A stretch of DNA of 38,642 nt from JAKAKT01 sp041305385 (GCA_041305385.1 JBFYLO010000021.1:1-38642), one strand, 5' to 3'; positions 26,026 through 34,177 are shown, counted from the stretch's first letter. Translations and numbers: made by a program. The notes: a model not told the origin generated them from the sequence alone.

Positions 26026-27621
26026 TTAAAGAGAAAACTCGAAAATCAGTGCTGGCTCTTCAATGCCGAAGTTGTTCAGGACTTCCGGGTGAATCTCCCC
26101 AAGGAACCCCCTCCACTCCCCGTTCGAATAGACTCCGACCGCCCTCCCGGGGATAAGCGGAAGGGAATCCTCCTCCCTGAATTCGAGCTTCAGCCCCGCT
26201 TCGAAAGCGAGCGCCTCCGCGACTGACTTTATCTCGCTGAACGAGGCCTTTGCCTTTGCGAGTGCGCAGGCGAAATGGGCCTCCCGTTTCCCCTCCTTGT
26301 AGCAGTCGCCAATCTCGAAAATCTTCTGGGGCATGGGCTCGTGGGAATTGGAGCCGAGAACCGAAAGAAGCGAGGGCGAGAGCCAGGTCCTGAAAAGCGT
26401 GAAGTCCGTCGTGAGCGGGTTCGAAATCCTCGTGGCCCTTCCATCGCGTTTCATCCTCATCTTCGAGTAGTTCAGCTCCTCATTGGAGAGCGTGAAGGTT
26501 AAAACTTCGTTGAACCCGAGCCCAACCATCGAGTCCCTAATCCCACCATAAGACGGGAGGAGCTGGCCGATTGTCGGCAGCTGCGGGAGAGTCGGAACGA
26601 GCTTGTCGTATCCATAGGCGATGGCGAGGTCCTCGGCTATGTCGACCCAGCTGATTATGTCGGAGCGGTATGGGGGAAACAGGACTTCGAGTTCGCTCCC
26701 GCTTATTTTTGCGAAGTGGCCCATTTTCGATAGAAGCGCGGCCATCTCCTCGGATTCGAGCTTGAACCCTATGAGCGAGTTCATCTGCTCCGGGGAAACG
26801 GAAATCTTCCTCCTTGAGAGGTCAGGCAGCTCCCTCCCGCCGACATCGACAGAATAGATTTTTCCTCCCCTGTCCGCGAAAAGCGCGCAGAGGACATTGA
26901 GCGCGTCGTTCACCGCCTCGAAAGAGGTGCCCGTCACATCGATGAAAATATTCACCGTGCTCTCTGATACTCTCGTCAGCTCCCCGTTTATTATCGGCGG
27001 GAACGAAAGGACATTCTTGTTCGAGTCGAGGATTATCGGGTATATGCTGTGCTCGCGGACCAGGTGCGCGTAGTCCTTTCCCTTGGGATGCTTTTCGAGA
27101 ATCCCGTCCAGGTCGAGTGACTCGTCCATGTCAAGGGGAACGAATGAAATGTCCTTCGGGTGAATCGCCTTGTAGATGAAAGGAGGTTTGATGGGGTCGA
27201 GGTTATGAATCCCTACGGCCACTTTTTTCCTGTTCCTTCCATGGGTGCCGTGAATCTTCTCCTGCACCTGCATGAGCGACTTTATCATGGAGCCGTCAAT
27301 CCTGATGCCCCTGACTATGGCTGCAGCAGCGAAGGGCCTTACCCCCTTTACCGAGGCATCCACTTTCATCGCCACTCCGCTCCTCTCGGCCACATAGTCA
27401 AACGGCTTCTTTGCACCGATGAAATTGGCAAGGGCCCTGGCCAGTCCCTCGACGCTCAGCAGGTCGATTCTGTTCGGAGTGATGTCGCAGCGAATAGTCT
27501 CCCCGTCGACCGAGTCAACGGGCGCGCCCATCATGTCGAGGCCTTCGCGGAGCTCGGGAAGGGGGACGCATACTCCCATGAATTTGCACATCTCCTTGTA
27601 ATCGAATTCGACAACTGCCAT
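26026..27621 (-). CDS. pheT: Phenylalanyl-tRNA synthetase beta subunit
   Basis: The protein is 531 aa from ATG 27621. It is the beta chain of the (alpha-beta)2 enzyme that charges tRNA-Phe; beta carries the tRNA-binding and editing modules. The B5-type stretch CDITPNRIDLLSVEGLARAL lies near 67-86. The editing-type B3/B4 domain follows with 'GTSFEAVNDALNVL'. The C-terminal part has the catalytic-like fold 'YGYDKLVPTLPQLP' and the end 'GFLGEIHPEVLNNFGIEEPALIFEF'. Starting at ATG 27621 fits the family opening (MAVVEFDYKEM). A GTG/ATG-initiated extension to 27690 would overlap pheS and adds non-conserved residues. The distance from pheS is 58 nt, in the same operon. Confidence 0.95.
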   Translation of the reverse strand: MAVVEFDYKEMCKFMGVCVPLPELREGLDMMGAPVDSVDGETIRCDITPNRIDLLSVEGLARALANFIGAKKPFDYVAERSGVAMKVDASVKGVRPFAAAAIVRGIRIDGSMIKSLMQVQEKIHGTHGRNRKKVAVGIHNLDPIKPPFIYKAIHPKDISFVPLDMDESLDLDGILEKHPKGKDYAHLVREHSIYPIILDSNKNVLSFPPIINGELTRVSESTVNIFIDVTGTSFEAVNDALNVLCALFADRGGKIYSVDVGGRELPDLSRRKISVSPEQMNSLIGFKLESEEMAALLSKMGHFAKISGSELEVLFPPYRSDIISWVDIAEDLAIAYGYDKLVPTLPQLPTIGQLLPSYGGIRDSMVGLGFNEVLTFTLSNEELNYSKMRMKRDGRATRISNPLTTDFTLFRTWLSPSLLSVLGSNSHEPMPQKIFEIGDCYKEGKREAHFACALAKAKASFSEIKSVAEALAFEAGLKLEFREEDSLPLIPGRAVGVYSNGEWRGFLGEIHPEVLNNFGIEEPALIFEFSL

Positions 27622-27679
27622 CAAAACCGAGCTCCATCCCGCGAGAGCGACCCGCGGTTCGGTTCGTTCCTGCTTGCCA

Positions 27680-29110
27680 TCAGATGCCACCCTTTGAATT
27701 CCTCAGCCAGCCCAATTTGTTTTTGTAGAATGTCCTTATGTCCTCGATGCCGAGCTTGAGCATGGGGGGCCTCTCAAGGCCAAGGCCCCAGGCGAGTATG
27801 GGGTATTTCCCGCACAGCGGGAGGCAGACCTCGGGCCTGAAAACCCCTGCGCCCCCGAGCTCGAGCCACTCGTTCCTCTCCTCGAAGAACACCTCGACCT
27901 CAAGGCTTGGCTCGGTATAAGGGAAGAAGCTCGGCCTGAACCTTATTTTTTCAAATCCAAGTTTCCTATAAAATTCCCTGAGAAGCCCCATGAGGTCGCA
28001 GAACGTAGCCTTCTCCCAAACCACTATGCCCTCAATCTGGAAGAATTCGGCAAGGTGCTTGAAATCAGTCTGCTCGTTCCTGTAAACCCTGCCGATGCAG
28101 AAATATTTCGAGGGCTTCCCGCCGCTCTTCTGGACATACCTGGCTGAGACCGCAGTGGTGTGGGTCCTCAGCACAAGCCTCCTCGCGATTTCTGGGTCCC
28201 ATCCGTACCTCCAGCCTTTCTCGTGGGCCTCCTTCACGCGCCCAACGAGCTTTTCATCAGGAAGTTCGTCTTTCCCTTCCAGATAAAACGTGTCCGCAAG
28301 CTCCCGCGCAGGATGGTCCTGGGGCTGGAACAGGGCGTCGAAGTTCCAAAATGCCGATTCAACAGGCTCGCCTTCCATCTCCTCGAATCCCATCTCAGAG
28401 AAAACAGCCCTTATCTTGTCAGTAAGATTTCTAAGGGGATGCGTCTTTCCTGGGAAAATCCGTTCAACCGGAGCTGAAGTATTATACCGCGCCAGCTCGG
28501 CCGACTTCCATTTCCTCCCCATAATCAGCTCCCTGTCAAGGACGCTAATCTCCTCGGCTATCTCCCCCACTTCAGAGGCAATCCGCTTTCCCTTGTCGGT
28601 GAGGCTCGCGGAATAGGAACTCCTCTCCCTTATCTGGATGCTTCCGCGCTTGGAGAGGGCTTCAAGGAGAGGCCTGTCGTCTTCCACCGGCTTGTTCGGG
28701 TTTTCACTGAGCCTCCTCAGCAATTCGCCCATCCTGTATCTCGCGTGCTCCTCGCTCCCTTTTTTTGTAATAACCATCTCTTTCTTTTCAGTGAACTCAA
28801 TCCACCCGTTTTTCAGGGCCCAGGGGATTCCAATCCGTTTCTCTTCAGGAGAGAAGTCCAAAGCCCCCCGGGCAAGCTTTTCTACAAGTTTTTGTTCCGG
28901 GAACCCGTTTGCCAGGAACGCCTTCCCCTCGTCCGTCAGCATGTGGGAGCTGGCCCTCTCAGCTTTTATCTGCACAGCCCCTTTCTCCTCGAGCGTCTTC
29001 AGCGCCCTCAGTACCGAGTCCTCGGGAAGCACGGTTTCCGAGGCCAGTCCGAGGATATCGCTGGGGCCGGATGAAAGCGATTTCAAAACAAGCCTCTCGT
29101 GCCTGTGCAT
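27680..29110 (-). CDS. pheS: Phenylalanyl-tRNA synthetase alpha subunit
   Basis: The protein is 476 aa, normal for the archaeal/eukaryotic type. It is the catalytic class II subunit. The first ~180 residues are winged-helix-like tRNA-binding domains (LKSLSSGPSDILGLASET...LTDEGKAFL). The class II motif 2 region is RTHTTAVSARYV with YFCIGRVYRNEQTD. Motif 3 is AWGLGLERPPMLKLGIEDIR near the end. The ATG directly abuts the stop codon of the upstream membrane protein gene (0 nt between), so the two are translationally linked. pheT follows. Confidence 0.95.
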   Translation of the reverse strand: MHRHERLVLKSLSSGPSDILGLASETVLPEDSVLRALKTLEEKGAVQIKAERASSHMLTDEGKAFLANGFPEQKLVEKLARGALDFSPEEKRIGIPWALKNGWIEFTEKKEMVITKKGSEEHARYRMGELLRRLSENPNKPVEDDRPLLEALSKRGSIQIRERSSYSASLTDKGKRIASEVGEIAEEISVLDRELIMGRKWKSAELARYNTSAPVERIFPGKTHPLRNLTDKIRAVFSEMGFEEMEGEPVESAFWNFDALFQPQDHPARELADTFYLEGKDELPDEKLVGRVKEAHEKGWRYGWDPEIARRLVLRTHTTAVSARYVQKSGGKPSKYFCIGRVYRNEQTDFKHLAEFFQIEGIVVWEKATFCDLMGLLREFYRKLGFEKIRFRPSFFPYTEPSLEVEVFFEERNEWLELGGAGVFRPEVCLPLCGKYPILAWGLGLERPPMLKLGIEDIRTFYKNKLGWLRNSKGGI

Positions 29111-29932
29111 TTACTGCCCCTCTCTCCTCTTGAGTACGATGACTGAAACGAGCACCACTGCTGAGATTATTACGATAGCCAGGCCCTCCTTAGAATAAAG
29201 GACCCTAAGGACTTCGTCCCTGACGGAATTGAAAAAGCCAATGACCTCGACGCTCAAAGGCTCCTCTATCTTGAAGGAGAGCTCCAGCGGGGTGAGGGAG
29301 GTCCTTCCATGCCACGAGAATGTACGGAGGCCTTCAGGAGGGGTGAAAGGGCCAGTTCCCTGCATCTCCTCGGGGAGCGGGTTGACTGAAACGTTGAAAG
29401 CCCCGTCGGGTATGGTTATGGTCAGCACCGTGCTTTCAGGAAGGACGACGATGCCCTGCCCGGAGGACTCGAAAGAGAGCGCATCTGGGTTTATGGAATA
29501 GTTCATGGTCCTCGGCTTGAACCTGTTCATCCTGAAGAGCCCGCTGTCGGTTTTGTTTACAATCGGGGAGAGCCTGTACCTGACAATGAGCGTCCCGTAG
29601 CAGACAGTGCAGACATCCCTGACGCAGCCGAAGCAGCTGTCCCGCGGCTGGGCGCGTATGGAGACGTCGGTGATGTCAGCGACATCCCGGTTGAAGTGGA
29701 ACCTCAGGTCGAGCTTTGTTTTCGATTTCCAGCTCGCCAGGTCATAGGCGGACATCGCGCTGTCGTATATGACCGGGCTGCCACTGTCCATGGAGAGCCT
29801 TATGGTCTCGGTGACCAGGGCGGTCCCATCATGGTTGACATTCACGTTTACTGTGAGGTTTACCTGCTGGAACTCGGCATCCGCAGCCCAAGCTAGCGCC
29901 AGGACCAGCAGAAGAACCGGCAAGAATCTCAT
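29111..29932 (-). CDS. Secreted protein anchored by a C-terminal membrane span
   Basis: The protein is 273 aa. A signal peptide (FLPVLLLVLALAWAADA) precedes a beta-rich outside domain of about 220 aa. This contains a tight cluster of four Cys, CFGCVRDVCTVC (near residue 99), which could form disulfides or bind a metal. A membrane span GLAIVIISAVVLVSVIVL (about 250-267) and a short basic tail follow. The topology resembles DUF2207/DUF4897-type envelope proteins, but I cannot assign a family. It is the first gene of the pheST operon and abuts pheS exactly. The linkage may reflect only shared transcription. Confidence 0.8.
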   Translation of the reverse strand: MRFLPVLLLVLALAWAADAEFQQVNLTVNVNVNHDGTALVTETIRLSMDSGSPVIYDSAMSAYDLASWKSKTKLDLRFHFNRDVADITDVSIRAQPRDSCFGCVRDVCTVCYGTLIVRYRLSPIVNKTDSGLFRMNRFKPRTMNYSINPDALSFESSGQGIVVLPESTVLTITIPDGAFNVSVNPLPEEMQGTGPFTPPEGLRTFSWHGRTSLTPLELSFKIEEPLSVEVIGFFNSVRDEVLRVLYSKEGLAIVIISAVVLVSVIVLKRREGQ

Positions 29933-29954
29933 GATTACCGTTTAACGGGGAACA

Positions 29955-29962
29955 TATTTAAA
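29955..29962. promoter_or_regulatory. Shared TATA between divergent genes
   Basis: TATTTAAA lies about 27 nt from the ATG at 29932 (minus) and 32 nt from the ATG at 29992 (plus). It is nearly palindromic and has GGAA-type purines on both sides. One TBP site may serve both directions with leaderless or almost leaderless starts. Confidence 0.45.
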
Positions 29963-29991
29963 TTCCTAGGGGGATAGGTTAGTCGGTCGCT

Positions 29992-30669
29992 ATGGAGTAT
30001 ATATACTACATGGGCCATGCTTCCTTCGAGCTGATGCTCGGGGGCAGGCGCATCATCATCGACCCGTTTTTCGGCACTTCCTCCAAGGGCAAGCAGAGGC
30101 TGGTTCCATCCACCGGCTCGGTGGAGAAGATAGTGAAAGCCGATTTCGTCCTTATAACCCATGAGCACCAGGACCACTTCGAGAAGGAGACGGTCCAGGA
30201 CATCGTGAAGAGGACCGGGGCAGTCGTGGTGGCCCCGAGGACAGTGCTTTCCCAGCTAAACATTGCCGACAACAGGAAAGTGGACGTCCGCGTTGGGGAC
30301 AAGTTCAACCTTTACGGGGTCGACATACAGGTCACGCCAGCAGTCCACCCGCAATCAGAGTATCCTGTCGGGTATGTGGTTAGCGCCGGGGGAAAGAGCA
30401 TTTATCATGCCGGGGACACCTACGAGTTCGCGAAAATGATTGACATACGGGCGGACTGGGCGCTTCTTCCAATCGGCGGCTCCTATACAATGGACACGCT
30501 CTCAGCGCTCAAGGCCTGCGACGAATTAAGGCCAAAATTTGCAGTCCCGATACATTATAATACTTTTGAATCGATAAAACAGATAGTCTCTGAGTTCACA
30601 ACTGCGGTTGATGCTTCTGGGAGAACGAAAGCCGTAGTCATGAGGCCCGGCGAAAGCAGGGAGATTTAA
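29992..30669 (+). CDS. UlaG-like metal-dependent hydrolase (UPF0173 type)
   Basis: The protein is 225 aa of the metallo-beta-lactamase fold. The zinc motif HEHQDH is at 57-62. Further ligands are His114 in AVHPQS, Asp in HAGDTYEF (near 137) and the C-terminal HYNTF. The opening YYMGHASFEL and IIIDPFF are typical of the UPF0173/UlaG group, which hydrolyses lactones or phosphodiesters; the substrate here is unknown. There is no signal peptide, so it is cytoplasmic. It is followed after 12 nt by the SecB-like gene. Confidence 0.9.
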   Translation: MEYIYYMGHASFELMLGGRRIIIDPFFGTSSKGKQRLVPSTGSVEKIVKADFVLITHEHQDHFEKETVQDIVKRTGAVVVAPRTVLSQLNIADNRKVDVRVGDKFNLYGVDIQVTPAVHPQSEYPVGYVVSAGGKSIYHAGDTYEFAKMIDIRADWALLPIGGSYTMDTLSALKACDELRPKFAVPIHYNTFESIKQIVSEFTTAVDASGRTKAVVMRPGESREI

Positions 30670-30681
30670 GGAGGGAGTGAC

Positions 30682-31098
30682 ATGATAACAGGAGGAAAAA
30701 TTTTTTCAGTGGAGGCGAAGAGGAACAGCGAGGACCCCATAATCGGTCTCGCAATAAACATCTCAATCGACGATGTGGTTGCCGAGGGAAACGACCTCGA
30801 CATAAAGTACACCTACACTGCTGACTATGCGAAGAACGTCGGAGTCCTCAAAATCATCGGCTCGATTAACGCAAACGAGGAGCATGCTCGGGAAATCATG
30901 CTCAGCTGGAAGAAGGACAAGAAGCTCCCCGAGGACTTCGCCGAGATCATACTAAATACGATAAACTTCACCTGCGGGACCAACGGAACGCTGGTCGTGA
31001 GGCCCATAAACCTCTCGCCGCCCATGGTGCCGCCGAGAATAGAGCTTGCTAAGGTCTCGGACAAGCCGCCTGAGGGCGCCCAGGACCTCGTGAAGTAG
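30682..31098 (+). CDS. Small conserved archaeal protein, SecB-like
   Basis: The protein is 138 aa with no signal peptide. GGAGGGAG just before the ATG is a strong ribosome-binding site. Strand-rich N-terminal half (VEAKRNS..., DIKYTYTADY, VGVLKIIGSINAN) followed by two helices (EEHAREIMLSWKKDKKLPEDFAEIILNTINF) and PINLSPPMVPPRIEL. This order and the Pro-rich closing segment resemble archaeal SecB-like proteins, whose bacterial relatives hold preproteins unfolded for export. The similarity is judged by eye and is moderate. It is in an operon with the UlaG-like hydrolase. Confidence 0.75.
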   Translation: MITGGKIFSVEAKRNSEDPIIGLAINISIDDVVAEGNDLDIKYTYTADYAKNVGVLKIIGSINANEEHAREIMLSWKKDKKLPEDFAEIILNTINFTCGTNGTLVVRPINLSPPMVPPRIELAKVSDKPPEGAQDLVK

Positions 31099-31140
31099 GC
31101 TCAGCGGTGGGCATGTGCTCCGAATTCACAAGTGCTATTC

Positions 31141-31887
31141 CTACTCACTATTTGGAAGCTCAAAGGTTGAATCACTTAACCCAGGATTTAGTTCGAGGGC
31201 ACTCATCCTCAGGTTCACTTCAGCTGTCCTGAACTCGCCGTCAATCTCGGCCTTGTAGTTCAGTATGAGCTCGGTCTTGACGCCAGTCTCCTCATCGAGG
31301 CACTGCCATGCCTTCAGTTCCTGCATATTGTTCGAGCTCTCGCCCAAGGACCCAAGGACGAACTCATCCCAGTCCTGCTTTGAGAATTTTTGAGGCTGAA
31401 TTTCGACAGCCAGGCACTTGCTCCTCCTCCCAGAAATCGTGTCATTTTCAACTGGCCCGAGCAAAAGGGCGCCCTCGGAAACCGCTCTCGAAACACTCTC
31501 CCCAGGATTGGAGACGTTGAACCCGAGGAACTCCTGCATTTTTGAGGCAGAAGTTGGCTGGCAGCTCCACGAGCCGTTCAATGAACAGGAGTAGTAATCT
31601 TTCCCGAGCTTGTAAAGCCTGTTCGTGTTATTGAGCCAGTCGAGAGTGTCCCACCTAGCGTTATCCCCTTTCTTGTGTTTCGTTATGGTCACCTGCGGGA
31701 CGAGGTGAAGCGTCTCATTCGGGTCGACATAGCTCACGACGACCCGCTTGTACTCGATAACATAGCTGTCGAGGGCGTTTGCCTTCTTAGCAGAGTCAGA
31801 GAGCAATTGTTCGGAATCCTTCGAAGGATTCGAGCAGCCGAAAAGAAGCAAGATGAAAAAGATTATTGCCAGAATTTCTCCCTTCAT
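31141..31887 (-). CDS. Hypothetical lipoprotein
   Basis: The protein is 248 aa. The signal peptide EILAIIFFILLLFGCS has a lipobox FGCS with Cys18, so it should be a membrane-tethered outside protein. The domain is beta-rich with a pattern (SYVIEYKRVVVSY..., LHLVPQVTITKHKKGDNARWD, KTELILNYKAEIDGEFRTAEVNLRMS) like the LolA/LppX-type open barrel that carries lipid-like ligands. That likeness is weak. It starts 8 nt after the RNase Z gene and is cotranscribed with it. Confidence 0.76.
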   Translation of the reverse strand: MKGEILAIIFFILLLFGCSNPSKDSEQLLSDSAKKANALDSYVIEYKRVVVSYVDPNETLHLVPQVTITKHKKGDNARWDTLDWLNNTNRLYKLGKDYYSCSLNGSWSCQPTSASKMQEFLGFNVSNPGESVSRAVSEGALLLGPVENDTISGRRSKCLAVEIQPQKFSKQDWDEFVLGSLGESSNNMQELKAWQCLDEETGVKTELILNYKAEIDGEFRTAEVNLRMSALELNPGLSDSTFELPNSE

Positions 31888-31895
31888 GCCAGCAC

Positions 31896-32768
31896 CTAAA
31901 CCAAAAACTCAGACCCGTCCTTTGCGACATGGGACTCTTGGTAAATCTCCTGCGCCTCTTTCTCGAGCGCCCTGTCGTCTTCGTATCTGTTGGAAATGTG
32001 GGTCAGCACCAATCTCTTCACTCCGGCTTTCTTTGCAACCTTTGCTGCTTCGGAAACAGTCGAGTGCCTCTTGAGCTCCGCTTCCGCCTTCAGCTCTTTC
32101 CCGAAAGTCCCGTCGTGAATCAGGAGGTCAGCGCCTTTCGCAGCCTTCTCCACCTCGGCGCAGGGCATCGTGTCCCCGGTGTAAACAATCTTCTTTCCTG
32201 GCACTAGCCCACTTATCTCCTCGAGTTTTACTGTCTTGCTCCCGATTTTCAGCTTCCCCTTCTCCTGAATCTCGGTGAACATCCTTCCCCTAAGCCCCTT
32301 TCCATGGGCCTTCTTCTCGTCGAACTTTCTCTTCTGATCCTCTTCGAATACGAAGCCGAGGCTTGTCGCGTAGTGAAGAGTATTGAATGGGCAAATCGTG
32401 AATCCGTCTCCCCTGTAAACAAACGCTGAATCGATATCCTTCGCTTGAAGCAGACTCGAGTGGACCAATTCCTCAAGCCTTTCCCTCGTTCCCGTTGGGC
32501 CGTAAACCTCGACAGGCTCGCTCCTCCCAATCATCCCGAGGGTCTCAATCAGGCCGGCAATCCCCAGATAGTGGTCTGCGTGGAGATGGCTCACAAAGAT
32601 TGCCTTTACCTTTGCATAGCTCACCCCGAAGCGCATCATCTGGCGCTGGGTCCCCTCCCCGCAGTCGAACAGGTAGATGTTCCCAGAATGCCTGAGCGCA
32701 ACGGCGCTCGTTCCCCGCTCGACGCTCGGAAGCGACCCCCCTGAGCCTATGACTACTACTCGAATCAT
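31896..32768 (-). CDS. rnz: Ribonuclease Z (tRNA 3' endonuclease)
   Basis: The protein is 290 aa, short-form length. It cuts the 3' trailer from tRNA precursors so that CCA can be added, which matches the tRNA-Ser in this window having no encoded CCA. Motifs: IGSGGSLPSVERGTSA, FDCGEGTQRQMMRFG, the zinc motif HLHADH (61-66), YTGDTMPC, LIHDGTFGKE and LTHISNRYEDD. Start ATG 32768 is divergent from a small gene at 32831. A lipoprotein gene follows in the same transcript. Confidence 0.94.
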   Translation of the reverse strand: MIRVVVIGSGGSLPSVERGTSAVALRHSGNIYLFDCGEGTQRQMMRFGVSYAKVKAIFVSHLHADHYLGIAGLIETLGMIGRSEPVEVYGPTGTRERLEELVHSSLLQAKDIDSAFVYRGDGFTICPFNTLHYATSLGFVFEEDQKRKFDEKKAHGKGLRGRMFTEIQEKGKLKIGSKTVKLEEISGLVPGKKIVYTGDTMPCAEVEKAAKGADLLIHDGTFGKELKAEAELKRHSTVSEAAKVAKKAGVKRLVLTHISNRYEDDRALEKEAQEIYQESHVAKDGSEFLV

Positions 32769-32790
32769 GCAAGGTTAGGGGAGTCGAAAG

Positions 32791-32798
32791 TTTATATA
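32791..32798 (+). promoter_or_regulatory. TATA element for the 61-aa gene
   Basis: TTTATATA, about 30 nt before the region 32820-32825 where GGTGG sits; transcription would start close to this ribosome-binding site of the ATG at 32831. Confidence 0.45.
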
Positions 32799-32830
32799 CC
32801 GTTGCGGGGCATATTTTCTCGGTGGTATTC

Positions 32831-33016
32831 ATGGCAGAAGAAAAGGAAATACGGATTTGCAAGGAGAACATGTTTGACATTGTCGCGGCGATAATGGCCG
32901 CAGGGGTCGTGATAAACACGAGCACCCACGAGGAGCACGCCGATGCGACCCTCCGCTACTACTACGAGTTCAAGAGCAAGCTCGGCGAGAAGGAAGGTCA
33001 GCATGAACTATTGTGA
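32831..33016 (+). CDS. Small hypothetical protein, 61 aa
   Basis: GGTGG lies 6 nt before ATG 32831. The protein is helical and slightly acidic at its ends, with the conserved-looking core 'CKENMFDIVAAIMAAGVVINTSTHEEHADATLRYYYEF'-type pattern: hydrophobic helix, then His/Glu/Asp cluster HEEHAD (33-38). No signal peptide or metal motif is certain. It has its own promoter and is divergent from RNase Z. Confidence 0.6.
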   Translation: MAEEKEIRICKENMFDIVAAIMAAGVVINTSTHEEHADATLRYYYEFKSKLGEKEGQHELL

Positions 33017-33058
33017 TGTAGGAATGGCTCGGAAGATTTGTGACAATGGGGAAGAAAA

Positions 33059-33406
33059 ATGACTACTATGGTGGGCCAAATTGCGATGATTTTTAGCGCT
33101 GCCCTTATCGCTTTTTTGTTCATTATTTTACCCATATTCTCTTTTTTCCCGGAGCCGTTTGGGTTGCTCTTGGTCTGGCTCGGGATAGACAAAAATAACC
33201 GATTCGAACAACTACTCGGGGCAGCATTCATGTTAATGGGAACCGCCTTTTTCTTCTGGTCCCTCGCCGCACTTGAGAACTCTGATATGCTCCAGTTTAT
33301 CATTCTTCTCGTGCCCTCGTTCGTATTCATTGCACTTGGAGTATTGGCTTGGAACGGGTATGTGAACCGTTTTCTAGGTAAAAAAGAGAAACAGCCAGAA
33401 AACTAA
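33059..33406 (+). CDS. Small membrane protein, three spans
   Basis: The protein is 115 aa. Three hydrophobic segments lie near residues 6-30, 52-71 and 78-97, and the protein ends in a charged tail (GKKEKQPEN). No family recognised. It lies 42 nt after the 61-aa gene and could share its transcript. Confidence 0.68.
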   Translation: MTTMVGQIAMIFSAALIAFLFIILPIFSFFPEPFGLLLVWLGIDKNNRFEQLLGAAFMLMGTAFFFWSLAALENSDMLQFIILLVPSFVFIALGVLAWNGYVNRFLGKKEKQPEN

Positions 33407-33483
33407 GCCGATTCAAATTCTCGAATTTAGGATTCCTGGAAGTTTACGAAAAAGGACAACGCTTAGATTCGGATTCCGAAATG

Positions 33484-33490
33484 TTTAAAA
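33484..33490 (+). promoter_or_regulatory. TATA element for the 111-aa lipoprotein
   Basis: TTTAAAA lies about 27 nt before GTG 33514. Transcription would begin at the GTG, which supports a leaderless GTG start. Confidence 0.45.
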
Positions 33491-33513
33491 GCTAAGATAA
33501 TTCAATTGATAAT

Positions 33514-33849
33514 GTGAAAATCGCACATCTGCTCATCGTTCTGTTGCTGGTGTATGGGGTTATGGGGTGCACTTTGTTCCAGGATGAAGTTGATAAAAAG
33601 CTCTCCGATTGCGAAAATACGAATTCGATGGTGATGTACCAGGCCTGTTCTCTTACTGTGGTAGAGGAAACCGCAAAGACAAATCCAGAACGGGCAAGAA
33701 AGGCATGCGAACGGATAAGAGGTTCCGTTGAGCAGAGCGTCAAATCCCAAGCAAAGGGAAGCGATTTCATTACTGTGACAGCCGAAATGATGGCAGAGAA
33801 CGTTTATGACCGCTGTTTATCCCAAGTTGACAATGCCCTGGAAAAATAA
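33514..33849 (+). CDS. Small lipoprotein, 111 aa
   Basis: The start is GTG with a TATA box at leaderless distance. The signal peptide IAHLLIVLLLVYGVMGC has a lipobox VMGC with Cys19. The mature part is helical and has three more Cys (CENTN, ACSLT, ACERI) plus one near the end (DRCLS), probably paired outside the cell. No family recognised. It is convergent with the tRNA-Ser gene. Confidence 0.66.
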   Translation: MKIAHLLIVLLLVYGVMGCTLFQDEVDKKLSDCENTNSMVMYQACSLTVVEETAKTNPERARKACERIRGSVEQSVKSQAKGSDFITVTAEMMAENVYDRCLSQVDNALEK

Positions 33850-33926
33850 AGTGATGAAAGAACCCACTGACGCTTGAAGTTGAATTCCAGAGAGTTATCG
33901 AAAAAAGTAGGCGCCAGGGACGAGAT

Positions 33927-34021
33927 GAATTCGAAATCCCTTTGTTTTCTTTGGGTCGAAGTCCGTTTTTCTTTTGGGACATTGAAAGACCTTTTCTTTT
34001 TTTAAAAGAAAAGGTATTTCA
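33927..34021 (-). other. tRNA-Ser intron 2 (95 nt, T loop, 58/59)
   Basis: The junctions lie in the T loop. TTC pairs with GAA as a short central helix, flanked on the intron side by GAAAT/ATTTC and on the exon side by the T stem. The 5' bulge is AA^T, the 3' bulge TTC^AT (relaxed, 5 nt). Removal gives the loop TTCAAAT exactly. The intron contains an 11-bp perfect stem CCTTTTCTTTT/AAAAGAAAAGG. Confidence 0.85.
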
Positions 34022-34054
34022 TTGAACTCGCACTCCGCGTAAGCGGAACCAGAT

Positions 34055-34095
34055 TGCCTGCCTCTGTTGAACCGACGCTAAAGTCAGTTCCTGAT
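34055..34095 (-). other. tRNA-Ser intron 1 (41 nt, position 37/38)
   Basis: A canonical bulge-helix-bulge can be drawn. The 5' strand CTTG (positions 32-35) pairs with CAGG at the intron's 3' side. The 5' bulge is AG^A and the 3' bulge CA^A, with cuts after G37 and before A38. Confidence 0.85.
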
Positions 34096-34157
34096 CTCAA
34101 GTCTGGCGCGTTAACCAGATTCCGCCACCCTGGCACGTGAGCATACTCTACACACTA

Positions 34158-34177
34158 AGGGTTATTAAAAATAATGG
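34158..34177 (-). repeat. 20-bp direct repeat copy 1, tRNA-Ser promoter
   Basis: AGGGTTATTAAAAATAATGG, identical to 34781-34800. On the minus strand it reads TTTTTAATAA about 33 nt before the tRNA 5' end, so it is the tRNA's TATA region. Confidence 0.8.

Larger units (their letters stand above)
33912..34134 (-). tRNA. tRNA-Ser(UGA) with two introns
   Basis: Acceptor GCCAGGG (34128-34134) pairs with CCCTGGC (33913-33919). G73 is at 33912, the usual serine discriminator, and no CCA follows. The D stem is GCG/CGC. The anticodon stem CCAGA pairs with TCTGG (34049-34053) around anticodon UGA (34097-34099). The long variable arm is CCGC-TTAC-GCGG (34035-34046), as in tRNA-Ser. Two introns must be removed: 41 nt after position 37 and 95 nt in the T loop. 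After splicing the T arm is GCGAG-TTCAAAT-CTCGT, a perfect consensus. The mature RNA is 87 nt. Its promoter is the AT-rich element at 34158-34177. It lies at the end of the EF-1A/S10 order but is now separated from S10 by inserted genes. Confidence 0.92.

Noticed and set aside
27622..27690. 23-codon N-terminal extension of PheT
   Set aside because: It overlaps the end of pheS, has no family similarity, and the next ATG gives the usual PheT opening.
34000..34014. T-rich inverted repeat as a terminator for the 111-aa lipoprotein gene
   Set aside because: It lies within the T-loop intron of the tRNA-Ser, where its 11-bp stem is better read as intron structure; a dual role cannot be excluded.
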